Of a stretch of 64,000 nt of DNA, positions 19,040 to 25,792 are shown piece after piece. Numbering within the stretch: position 1 is the first letter of the stretch; each line of letters begins with the position of its first letter. The translations under genes and the position numbers were made by a program. The notes below the pieces were generated by a model that saw only the letters and a list, made by a program, of their open reading frames with translations, was not told the origin of the DNA and searched no databases. Source of the DNA: Flavobacteriaceae bacterium (GTDB taxonomy: Bacteria > Bacteroidota > Bacteroidia > Flavobacteriales > Flavobacteriaceae); contig JABISF010000034.1 of assembly GCA_018699935.1 (NCBI GenBank), positions 31,348 to 95,347 on the forward strand, given 5' to 3'.

Positions 19040-22000
19040 TAAAATTTAAGATTTACATTTAACCCAACACTTCTTGGTACCGGAAGCCCAAACCATTCCA
19101 GTCCTTGGGAATTATTTACGTTGTATCCTGATTCAGGATCCACATTTTCTACACTGTTGTGGAGGAAAAATAAATTCCTTCCAATGAGCGAAAGCGAAGC
19201 ATTTTGAATAAAACTACCATATAAGAGTTCACTCGGAAATTGATATCCAATGCTGAATTGTCTTATTCTTAGATAATTGGAATCATAAATGGCCTCTTCT
19301 GCAATACCATAGGTTTGTCTCCAGTAGTCTTCAATTCGATCTGGAGCAATGGTCGTGTTAAAAGGAGTTCCATTGGCATCCACCCCTGAAACCGTAAATC
19401 CGTTTTCTCTCCCATCGGCATCTATGGTGGCTTTGTGGGCTCCAAAGTATTTTGCCAAAGCATTTGTTCCCGAATAAATCTGCCCTCCACTTTTGCCTTC
19501 AATAAGGAAACTCAGATTGTAGTTTTTGTAACGAAAACTGTTTGTAAAACCAATCGAGATGGGTGACACACCAAATCCTAAAATTTTTCGATCTCCAACT
19601 TGCGGAATTGGAGTTCCATCCGGATCAATATCATGAATGATTCTTCCTTGAGCATCACGATTGTAGGACGTTCCGTAAAGTGCACCATATTGTTCTCCAA
19701 CGATATGGGTGACATTTAAGTTTCGCGAACGCGGTTCATCTAAAGTAATGTTTGTTCCTGCATCGTTCGTTGAAACAATTTTAGAGGTATTGTTGGAGTA
19801 GTTGAATGTAAAATCCCAAGAAAAATCATTGTGTTCTAGGGGGCGCACATTTAATAACAACTCAATTCCTTTATTGGATATAACTCCCAAATTTTCCAAA
19901 GCACTAGAATAGCCCGAAGTACGAGAAGCGCTTACGCCTACAATATCACCATTGGTTTCATTGCTGTAATAGGTGAAATCTATGGATGCTCTATTGTTTA
20001 AAACTCTTAAGTCAAAACCTACTTCCGTTTCATTTTTTTCAAAGGGAGTAATGTTTGGATTGGGTATGGAACCATTTGAAATATTTCCTAAGGAAGCTCC
20101 TTGATGTCCTTGACCGTAAATACCATAAGAAAGATTCAAGGCATAGGGATCATTTGCTCCTCCGGCTACTTGAGAATAACCTCCTCTTAACTTTAAGAAA
20201 CTTATCGCTTCCGGCATGATGATTAAATCAGACAGCACCAAACTCAAACTGGCAGAGGTGTATAGATCATTGTTGGGCGCTGTCTTGTTGGGCAAGGATA
20301 AGGTTGAAAACCAATCGTTTCGCGCCGTAAAGGTCAAGAATAACGCATTTTTGTATCCCAACTCTGCGGATCCGTACGCAGAATTAATTTTTCGTTCACT
20401 AAATCCATAGCCTGAGCTTTGATTTTCAGTGTTTTTAACGGTATACAAAAAAGGAACAATAAAATTACCTCCATTCGCGGATACTGATTCTGAATTCTGA
20501 TAATTCTTTCCTACACCGGCAAATGCGGTTAAAGATATATTTTCAATTAGGGTTAAATTATCTGTTCCCAAAAACAAGTCCCCATCACTTTGAATATTGG
20601 TGAGTTTATACTCCGACATACTTCCCAAAGGTTGATAAGCTGTTCCATAGGGGGTACCCGAAGTTCTGTCGTAGTCAAATCGATCGGTACCTAAACGCCC
20701 TGTCAAATAGAGGTAATCCGTTATATCCCAACGGATTTGAGCAGATCCAATAAATCGTTCTTTTACTGAATTATCAAAAAACTGATAGGCCGCAAACCAA
20801 GGGTTTTGGGAGAAGGTATTGTCGCTTGTTCTGAATTCCGTACCGTCCTCATTGGTTCCCAATCCACCTGCACCCAACATATCATTTACGTCTATGGATG
20901 GGGCAAAAAGGCGAATTCCAAAATTGGCATTTCCTGGTGAATCCGAAAGTCTTGGAGCGCCAACGGAATCATCATTGATATATTTAAGATTTACGGTTGC
21001 TGTAAAATCTCCAAATTCCTGATTTGCATTCAATCCCAATGTATTTCTCTCCAAAGTCGAATTAGGAATAATATCCGAATTCTGAAGATTGGTGAAAGAA
21101 AGCCTCATATTTGATCGATCTGTCGCATTAGAAAGAGCTATGGTATTGATAAAAGTTCGCCCGGTTTCATAAAACTTATTGAGGTTGTTTCCTTTATAGG
21201 TATAGGGTCTTGCCACACCATCCCATTGTTCAACACTTGAACCATTAAGAGGGATTCCCCAATTGGCGTAGGTGTCAATATTATCCGAATTGGTAGAATA
21301 ATCTCTACCCTGTCCATAACGCGTTTGTGGGTCGTAGGGGTCATTTTTTATATCATCAAACTGAATGGAACTACTTAATTCAACACCCAATCCCTCTGAA
21401 CCGATTCCAGATTTCGTGGTAATTAAAATTACACCGTTGGAAGCTCTAGAACCATAGAGTGCTGCTGCTGCACCTCCTTTTAAAACCGAAACAGACTGAA
21501 CTTCATCTGGGTTTAAGGCAGAAATACCATCTCCCGCATCGGCGCCCCCCCAAAGTCCTGCAGAACCCAAATTGGAATTATTGATGGTTATACCATCAAC
21601 AACATATAGGGGTTGGTTGTTCCCACTTAAGGAACTATTTCCACGAATGATAACTCGGGTTGATCCTTTAGCTCCAGTTGCATTACCAGAAATTTGAACC
21701 CCAGCAATTTTCCCCTGAAGTGCATTGATCGCATTCGTCGATTTTACCGTGTTGATTTCATCTCCCTCCACCTGAGTCACAGAGTAACCAACAGCTTTTG
21801 TATTTCTTTTTATACCCAAAGCCGTTACCACGACTTCCTCCAACTTGTTATCCGGTAAAAGTTGTACATTAATTTGCGAAGCCGCTCCAACTTGGATTAT
21901 TTGGCTCGAATAGCCCACAAAACTGAATTCTAAGGATTGACCCTGAGAAACTTCAATGCTATAATTGCCATCAAAGTCAGAAGAAACCCCTTGATTGGTT

Positions 22001-22140
22001 CCTTGAACTAAAACGGTAGCACCGGGTAGTGGAATACCATTTTCATCTGTAACATTTCCCGTAACTATCTGTGCCTGTACGACATAAATAAACAAACTCA
22101 GAAAGAAAAAGAAAATAATTTTTTTATTTTGCAGATTCAT
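19039..22140 (-). CDS. susC: SusC/RagA-family TonB-linked outer membrane receptor
   Basis: This 1033-aa protein has a signal peptide ending in VVQAQ and a carboxypeptidase-regulatory-like domain at residues about 24-105 (VTGNVTDENGIPLPGATVLV). A TonB-box-like segment LEEVVVTALGIKR and a plug (GVQISGNATGAKGS to SNGVILITTK) follow. The C-terminal beta-barrel ends in GLNVNLKF, with a terminal aromatic residue as is usual for outer-membrane proteins. It imports the ligand captured by SusD using TonB energy. It heads the locus susC - susD - FG-GAP - esterase - GDSL - MFS. No ECF sigma factor, anti-sigma factor or hybrid two-component regulator is found nearby. The substrate is not known. Confidence 0.95.
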   Translation of the reverse strand: MNLQNKKIIFFFFLSLFIYVVQAQIVTGNVTDENGIPLPGATVLVQGTNQGVSSDFDGNYSIEVSQGQSLEFSFVGYSSQIIQVGAASQINVQLLPDNKLEEVVVTALGIKRNTKAVGYSVTQVEGDEINTVKSTNAINALQGKIAGVQISGNATGAKGSTRVIIRGNSSLSGNNQPLYVVDGITINNSNLGSAGLWGGADAGDGISALNPDEVQSVSVLKGGAAAALYGSRASNGVILITTKSGIGSEGLGVELSSSIQFDDIKNDPYDPQTRYGQGRDYSTNSDNIDTYANWGIPLNGSSVEQWDGVARPYTYKGNNLNKFYETGRTFINTIALSNATDRSNMRLSFTNLQNSDIIPNSTLERNTLGLNANQEFGDFTATVNLKYINDDSVGAPRLSDSPGNANFGIRLFAPSIDVNDMLGAGGLGTNEDGTEFRTSDNTFSQNPWFAAYQFFDNSVKERFIGSAQIRWDITDYLYLTGRLGTDRFDYDRTSGTPYGTAYQPLGSMSEYKLTNIQSDGDLFLGTDNLTLIENISLTAFAGVGKNYQNSESVSANGGNFIVPFLYTVKNTENQSSGYGFSERKINSAYGSAELGYKNALFLTFTARNDWFSTLSLPNKTAPNNDLYTSASLSLVLSDLIIMPEAISFLKLRGGYSQVAGGANDPYALNLSYGIYGQGHQGASLGNISNGSIPNPNITPFEKNETEVGFDLRVLNNRASIDFTYYSNETNGDIVGVSASRTSGYSSALENLGVISNKGIELLLNVRPLEHNDFSWDFTFNYSNNTSKIVSTNDAGTNITLDEPRSRNLNVTHIVGEQYGALYGTSYNRDAQGRIIHDIDPDGTPIPQVGDRKILGFGVSPISIGFTNSFRYKNYNLSFLIEGKSGGQIYSGTNALAKYFGAHKATIDADGRENGFTVSGVDANGTPFNTTIAPDRIEDYWRQTYGIAEEAIYDSNYLRIRQFSIGYQFPSELLYGSFIQNASLSLIGRNLFFLHNSVENVDPESGYNVNNSQGLEWFGLPVPRSVGLNVNLKF

Positions 22141-22379
22141 AAAGGATAAGATTTTAAGGTTAATAATTTTTAAAATAAATTAATCTTAGTTGTTTTGTTC
22201 GCTCTTAGCCCTTGATATTTTTTTTTAAAAACAATTAAAAATTTAAAATTCTTAAAAAAGAACCAAAAATTTTTAACTATATAAATTTTGTGTTTTATAC
22301 TTGAATTCGTTCCCCAAAAAACGCATAACATTGAAATATAAAGAGAGGTTTTTTACTTTGCATGAGTATTGACTCCTGA
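22141..22379. other. AT-rich region upstream of susC
   Basis: About 240 bp without a supported gene. It should hold the susC promoter on the minus strand, but no good TAnnTTTG box could be identified, which would fit an alternative regulator acting on this locus. A short palindrome-like AT tract lies around 22215-22270. Nothing else is supported. Confidence 0.4.
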
Positions 22380-22410
22380 AAGAAAAAAAGAATTAAAGCT
22401 GGAGCTTTAA
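22380..22410 (-). terminator. Rho-independent terminator downstream of the small ORF
   Basis: The inverted repeat TTAAAGC/GCTTTAA (22393-22399 with 22404-22410, tetraloop) is followed on the minus strand by TTCTTTTTTTCTTT. This is a typical intrinsic terminator. It ends whatever transcript crosses 22411-22560 before the susC region. Confidence 0.65.
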
Positions 22411-22560
22411 AAATTCAAGATCATTAAATCGTTTGAAAAAAAGGATTTCTTTGATGAAATTGTAGATACGTCTTTGAAGCGATTCTAAAAAATAGAATAG
22501 TTCTAAAATGAAATCCCATAAAATTTTGTGCTTTTTTAAAGAAAATTCTGAATTAAACAT
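22393..22560 (-). CDS. Possible 55-codon small ORF or small RNA locus between tRNA-Leu and susC
   Basis: The minus-strand ORF starts at the ATG at 22560 and begins MFNSEFSLKKHKILWDF. It gives a 55-aa product rich in Phe, Leu, Lys and Glu with amphipathic character. It begins directly in the T-run of the tRNA-Leu terminator, and its stop lies inside a second intrinsic terminator at 22380-22410. The segment is therefore bounded by two terminators, so it may be a small transcript, coding or not. No homologue is recognised and chance remains possible because the region is AT-rich. Confidence 0.3.
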   Translation of the reverse strand: MFNSEFSLKKHKILWDFILELFYFLESLQRRIYNFIKEILFFKRFNDLEFLKLQL

Positions 22561-22589
22561 AAAAAGCCGACCTATAAAAAGTCGGCTTT
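22561..22589 (-). terminator. Intrinsic terminator of tRNA-Leu / GIY-YIG transcript
   Basis: The stem AAAGCCGAC (22563-22571) pairs with GTCGGCTTT (22581-22589) around a 9-nt loop. On the minus strand the stem is followed by a T-run. It lies 4 bp after the tRNA 3' end, and the GIY-YIG frame also stops in its loop (22572-22574). Confidence 0.85.
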
Positions 22590-22925
22590 GAAGTACCTTG
22601 GGTGGGAATCGAACCCACACTCCCGAAAGAACTGGATTTTGAATCCAGCGCGTCTACCAATTCCGCCACCAAGGCATTGTTTATATTTTTTGCGAATTTC
22701 GCGTAATTTTTCTTTTCCTACTCCTGATTTCCAATATTTTTCTCTCTCCCTTGCTTCAATTCTAGTTTCTATTATTTCAGAATATAATAACTCAAAAGGA
22801 GCGTATGGTTTTGTTATTCTTTCCCTACCGCTATTATGTCGTTTAATTCTTCTTGTTAAATTAGAAGTCAAACCCACATAAATATAATTTCTTTTTAAAC
22901 TTGAAAGAGCATATACCCAAAACAT
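22572..22925 (-). CDS. Stand-alone GIY-YIG nuclease-family protein running into tRNA-Leu
   Basis: The 117-codon frame begins with a GIY-YIG core of the UvrC/homing-endonuclease superfamily. VYA (4-6) and YVG (16-18) are the motif halves, then LTRRIKRH (23-30), and a Glu in FELLYSE. The domain ends near residue 83. Codons 84-111 are the sense reading of the downstream tRNA-Leu, and the stop lies in the tRNA terminator loop. The gene therefore has no stop codon of its own before the tRNA. It begins 15 bp after the duplicated tRNA fragment. This arrangement suggests a small mobile cassette using tRNA-Leu as its site. Nuclease activity is predicted, not shown. Confidence 0.82.
   Translation of the reverse strand: MFWVYALSSLKRNYIYVGLTSNLTRRIKRHNSGRERITKPYAPFELLYSEIIETRIEAREREKYWKSGVGKEKLREIRKKYKQCLGGGIGRRAGFKIQFFRECGFDSHPRYFKADFL
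22594..22675 (-). tRNA. tRNA-Leu (anticodon CAA)
   Basis: This 82-nt tRNA reads on the minus strand from GCCTTGGTGGCGGAATTGG. Acceptor arms GCCTTGG and CCAAGGT pair (one G-U), with discriminator A. The anticodon stem-loop is CTGGA-TTCAAAA-TCCAG, giving anticodon CAA. A class II variable arm (TTCTTTCGGGAGT) and a T-arm GTGGG-TTCGATT-CCCAC are present. CCA is not encoded. An intrinsic terminator follows at once. The 5' part is duplicated at 22941-22990, and a GIY-YIG gene lies between and reads into this tRNA. Confidence 0.96.
22647..22676 (-). repeat. Direct repeat copy A: 5' part of intact tRNA-Leu
   Basis: These 30 bp (tRNA 5' end through the D-arm to the start of the anticodon stem, plus one flanking base) recur in the same orientation at 22941-22990. 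There the copy is split by a 20-bp insertion. Confidence 0.93.
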
Positions 22926-22940
22926 TTCAAAATATCAATT

Positions 22941-22990
22941 AGCGCGCCTGCCTGTCGGCAGACAGGTCTACCAATTCCGCCACCAAGGCA
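22941..22990 (-). repeat. Direct repeat copy B: decayed tRNA-Leu 5' fragment interrupted by a palindrome
   Basis: Bases 22967-22990 and 22941-22946 together reproduce the 30-bp 5' part of tRNA-Leu without mismatch. They are separated by a 20-bp insert at 22947-22966. The fragment has no anticodon loop, T-arm or 3' acceptor, so it cannot make a tRNA. Together with copy A it brackets the GIY-YIG gene. Confidence 0.9.
22947..22966. repeat. 20-bp palindromic element inserted in the tRNA fragment D-arm
   Basis: The sequence CCTGCCTGTCGGCAGACAGG holds two overlapping inverted repeats: CTGCC/GGCAG with loop TGTC, and CCTGTC/GACAGG with loop GGCA. It splits the tRNA-derived repeat exactly between AGCGCG and TCTACC. 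Its high GC content contrasts with the AT-rich surroundings, as in dispersed palindromic elements. From memory, similar sequences (translated as CRQAG) recur in flavobacterial genomes; this could not be checked here. Confidence 0.7.
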
Positions 22991-23065
22991 AAGATTAGAT
23001 GGTTGTGCAAATGCCCAACCCGCTAAAACGAGCCCAAAAGTAATGATTTTTTTGGCATACTTTAA
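22991..23065 (-). pseudogene. Possible 5' remnant of a secreted-protein gene cut by the tRNA fragment
   Basis: The minus-strand frame just before the tRNA fragment reads KYAKKIITFGLVLAGWAFAQ. This looks like a complete signal peptide with a typical flavobacterial FAQ cleavage site, and then it runs directly into tRNA-derived sequence. There is no clear ATG in frame (a TTG lies 9 bp before KYA). It may be the head of a gene truncated when the tRNA cassette arrived, or coincidence. Confidence 0.3.
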
Positions 23066-23173
23066 ATTCAAAAAAATAAATTTTAGGTTTGCCACAAAAA
23101 TTGACAAAAAACGAAATGCCCTTCCACGGTTTAAAAAAAAATTCATAAATTCCTGAATACTCATTAAAATCCC

Positions 23174-24385
23174 ATGAAAGTAATTTTTTATACTAGAGAA
23201 TACCCTCCTTATGTTTACGGTGGTGCCGGTGTGCATGTTGAATATCTCGCACAAGAATTGTCCCAATTAATGGAAGTTGACGTTCGCAGTTTTGGCGATC
23301 AAAAAGAACAACATCCCCAACTCAGTGTTCAAGGCTATCCCTATGAAAATCCCATTTTTGATGCTTCGGACAAAAAATTAAAAGGCGTCTTCCAAACCCT
23401 CAGCACCTGTATTCAGATGAATGGACAAGCGGTGGATGCAGATGTGGTGCACTGCCATACTTGGTATGCACAATTTGCCGGTATTGTTTCAAAACTTTGT
23501 TATGGCACTCCACTGGTCATCACCACCCACTCCCTCGAACCACTCCGACCTTGGAAAAGGGAACAATTGGGCAGAGGCTATGAAGCCTCCTCCTGGATTG
23601 AAAAAACAGCCATAGAAATGGCCGATGCCGTCATCGCCGTTTCCAAAGAAACCAAAGAAGATGTATTAAAATATTTTGAGGTCGATAAAGAAAAAGTAAA
23701 AGTGATTTACAACGGGATTCGGCTTGAAGAATACACTCCAACAGCTCAAACCACTGCGTTGGAAAAATATGGAGTGGACAGCAGTAAACCCTATGTACTT
23801 TTTGTAGGGCGAATAACCCGCCAAAAAGGAATCATTTATTTGGTCAACGCCATCCAACACATACATCCGGACACCCAGATAGTGCTTTGTGCCGGAGCCC
23901 CCGATACGCCCGAAATTGAAAAAGAAATGGAAGCTGCCGTAGCTGCCATAAAAAACACTCGCAGCAATTTGATTTGGATTGCCGAAATGTTGGACAAACC
24001 TTCCATCATACAGTTTTATTCGCATGCCGCTGTATTTTGCTGCCCCTCCATCTACGAGCCTTTTGGTATTATCAACATCGAGGCGATGGCTTGCGAAACC
24101 GCCGTTGTCGCCAGTGCCGTTGGAGGAATCAAAGAAGTGGTTGTTCATGAAGAAACCGGAATTTTAGTACCTGTTGAACAGCATCAAGTGGCTCCTTTTG
24201 CACCCGTTGATCCGGAACAATTTTCCAAGGATTTGGCAGCTGGCATCAATCGCCTAATCGCCGATCCGGCACTTTGTAAAAAAATGGCGGAAAATGGAAG
24301 GCGCAGAGTAGAAGAACATTTTGATTGGAAAATCATTGCTCAAGAAGTGAAAAGCTTATACGAATCCCTAAAAACAAACTCATGA
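23174..24385 (+). CDS. glgM: GT4 glycosyltransferase of the GlgM / actinobacterial GlgA type (maltose-1-phosphate or glycogen synthase)
   Basis: This 403-aa GT-B fold retaining glycosyltransferase opens with YTREYPPYVYGGAGVHVEYL. That closely resembles the start of mycobacterial GlgM (Rv1212c family), not the KTGGLGDV start of classical GlgA. The donor site shows FVGRITRQKGI and the EX7E motif EPFGIINIE. GlgM uses ADP-glucose and glucose-1-phosphate to make alpha-maltose-1-phosphate, the GlgE donor; some relatives elongate glycogen directly. The stop overlaps the glgC start (ATGA), so ADP-glucose supply and use are translationally coupled. glgE lies 13 kb away. The choice between GlgM and GlgA activity rests on similarity and context. 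Confidence 0.87.
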   Translation: MKVIFYTREYPPYVYGGAGVHVEYLAQELSQLMEVDVRSFGDQKEQHPQLSVQGYPYENPIFDASDKKLKGVFQTLSTCIQMNGQAVDADVVHCHTWYAQFAGIVSKLCYGTPLVITTHSLEPLRPWKREQLGRGYEASSWIEKTAIEMADAVIAVSKETKEDVLKYFEVDKEKVKVIYNGIRLEEYTPTAQTTALEKYGVDSSKPYVLFVGRITRQKGIIYLVNAIQHIHPDTQIVLCAGAPDTPEIEKEMEAAVAAIKNTRSNLIWIAEMLDKPSIIQFYSHAAVFCCPSIYEPFGIINIEAMACETAVVASAVGGIKEVVVHEETGILVPVEQHQVAPFAPVDPEQFSKDLAAGINRLIADPALCKKMAENGRRRVEEHFDWKIIAQEVKSLYESLKTNS

Positions 24386-25644
24386 TAAATAATAAAGTAC
24401 TTTCCATTATCCTTGGTGGTGGTCAAGGCAGCAGACTCTATCCCCTCACCGAATCTCGATCCAAACCTGCGGTGCCTATCGCCGGAAAATATCGTTTGGT
24501 GGATATTCCCATTTCGAACTGTATCAATTCCGACATCAAGCGAATGTTTGTACTGACGCAGTTTAATTCTGCTTCCCTGAACAGACACATCAAAAACACT
24601 TTCCATTTTAGTTTTTTTAGTGCGGCTTTTGTAGACGTATTGGCAGCAGAGCAAACTCCCGAAAACAAAACCTGGTTTCAAGGAACGGCAGATGCCGTCC
24701 GACAAAGTATGCATCATTTTCTTTCGCACGATTTTGAATACGCCCTCATCCTTTCTGGGGATCAGCTCTACCAAATGGATTTTAACGATATGGTGGAAGC
24801 ACATATCGCTCAAAAGGCCGAAATCACTATCGCCACTTTGCCCGTTGGTGAAAAGGAAGCGCCTAGCTTTGGGATTTTAAAAACCGATGAAAACAATATC
24901 ATTACTTCCTTTGTTGAAAAACCAGCTGCCGCTGAACTGCCCGAGTGGGTTACTCCCACCAGTCCAGAAATGCAAGCTCAAAAAAGAAATCACCTTGCTT
25001 CCATGGGAATCTACATCTTTAACAAAGATTTATTGGTGGAATTGATGAACGACCCCACAACCAACGATTTCGGGAAGGAAATTATTCCGCAATCCATTCA
25101 CACCCACAAAGTGCTGAGCTATCCTTTTGAAGGGTATTGGACAGATATTGGAAATATAGATTCCTTTTTTGAAGCCAATATTGGCCTCACCGCCAAGCTT
25201 CCCGACTTTGACTTGTATTCCAAAAAAAGTGTCTATACCCGTGCACGAATACTACCCACCTCTAAATTCTCCTCCACCCAGTTGGAACAGTCAATCGTTG
25301 CCGACGGTTGCATCATCAGTGCTGCAAAAATTGAACGTTCTGTGATCGGAATACGCTCAAGAATTAGAAGTGAAACCACCATCATCAACACCTATATGAT
25401 GGGGATTGATCGTTATGAATCTCTGGAAGAAATTCAAAATGAATCCGTGATTCCGGCAGGTATTGGAGAACGTTGTTTCATCAAAAACGTAATTATTGAC
25501 AAAAACTGTCGTATTGGAAATGATGTACACATTCACGGATCAAAGGATTTAAAAGATATCGAAACGGATTTATATGTCATCAAAGACGGCATCGTGGTAA
25601 TTAAGAAAAATGCAATAATACCGCACGGGTTTAGCCTAAAATAG
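24382..25644 (+). CDS. glgC: Glucose-1-phosphate adenylyltransferase GlgC
   Basis: This 420-aa enzyme makes ADP-glucose from glucose-1-phosphate and ATP. It has the nucleotidyltransferase signature GGGQGSRLYPLTESRSKPAV, then KYRLVDIPISNC, GTADAVRQ, GYWTDIG and a C-terminal left-handed beta-helix with hexapeptide character. The ATG at 24382 (MINNKVLSIILGGG) overlaps the glgM stop as ATGA. The frame stays open upstream to 24325, but that extension lies inside glgM and is not needed. It supplies ADP-glucose to the GlgM-type enzyme. Confidence 0.95.
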   Translation: MINNKVLSIILGGGQGSRLYPLTESRSKPAVPIAGKYRLVDIPISNCINSDIKRMFVLTQFNSASLNRHIKNTFHFSFFSAAFVDVLAAEQTPENKTWFQGTADAVRQSMHHFLSHDFEYALILSGDQLYQMDFNDMVEAHIAQKAEITIATLPVGEKEAPSFGILKTDENNIITSFVEKPAAAELPEWVTPTSPEMQAQKRNHLASMGIYIFNKDLLVELMNDPTTNDFGKEIIPQSIHTHKVLSYPFEGYWTDIGNIDSFFEANIGLTAKLPDFDLYSKKSVYTRARILPTSKFSSTQLEQSIVADGCIISAAKIERSVIGIRSRIRSETTIINTYMMGIDRYESLEEIQNESVIPAGIGERCFIKNVIIDKNCRIGNDVHIHGSKDLKDIETDLYVIKDGIVVIKKNAIIPHGFSLK

Positions 25645-25741
25645 GCTTCGATAATCTGTCGTTTACGGCTCTGTTTTGAATCTGTTTTGGTGGGGTTTTC
25701 TGTCCCCTTTGAGATGCCACAACTTTATGATAAAGAAGCTA

Positions 25742-25771
25742 TTGTCTAAAAGAAAATAATTTCTAAATTTG
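25742..25771 (+). promoter_or_regulatory. Flavobacterial-type promoter of prs-rplY
   Basis: TTG at 25742-25744, a 19-bp spacer and TAAATTTG at 25764-25771 match the Bacteroidota consensus TTG-N17-23-TAnnTTTG exactly. The -7 box contains the TTG at 25769 that opens the longest prs frame, so that codon is unlikely to be the start. Confidence 0.75.
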
Positions 25772-25792
25772 CAGACCTTTATAGGCAAGCAT

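Noticed and set aside
22941..22990. Second tRNA-Leu gene
   Set aside because: Only the 5' acceptor strand and D-arm are present, interrupted by 20 bp, with no anticodon, T-arm or 3' acceptor strand. It is a fragment, not a gene.
22895..23266. Minus-strand frame of 123 codons crossing the tRNA fragment
   Set aside because: Its upstream part is antisense to the glgM start and its downstream part is a tRNA fragment plus palindrome. Only the signal-peptide-like segment was kept as a possible remnant.
24325..24381. N-terminal extension of GlgC
   Set aside because: The extra 19 codons lie inside the conserved end of glgM, and the ATG at 24382 fits both the ATGA overlap and the family N-terminus.
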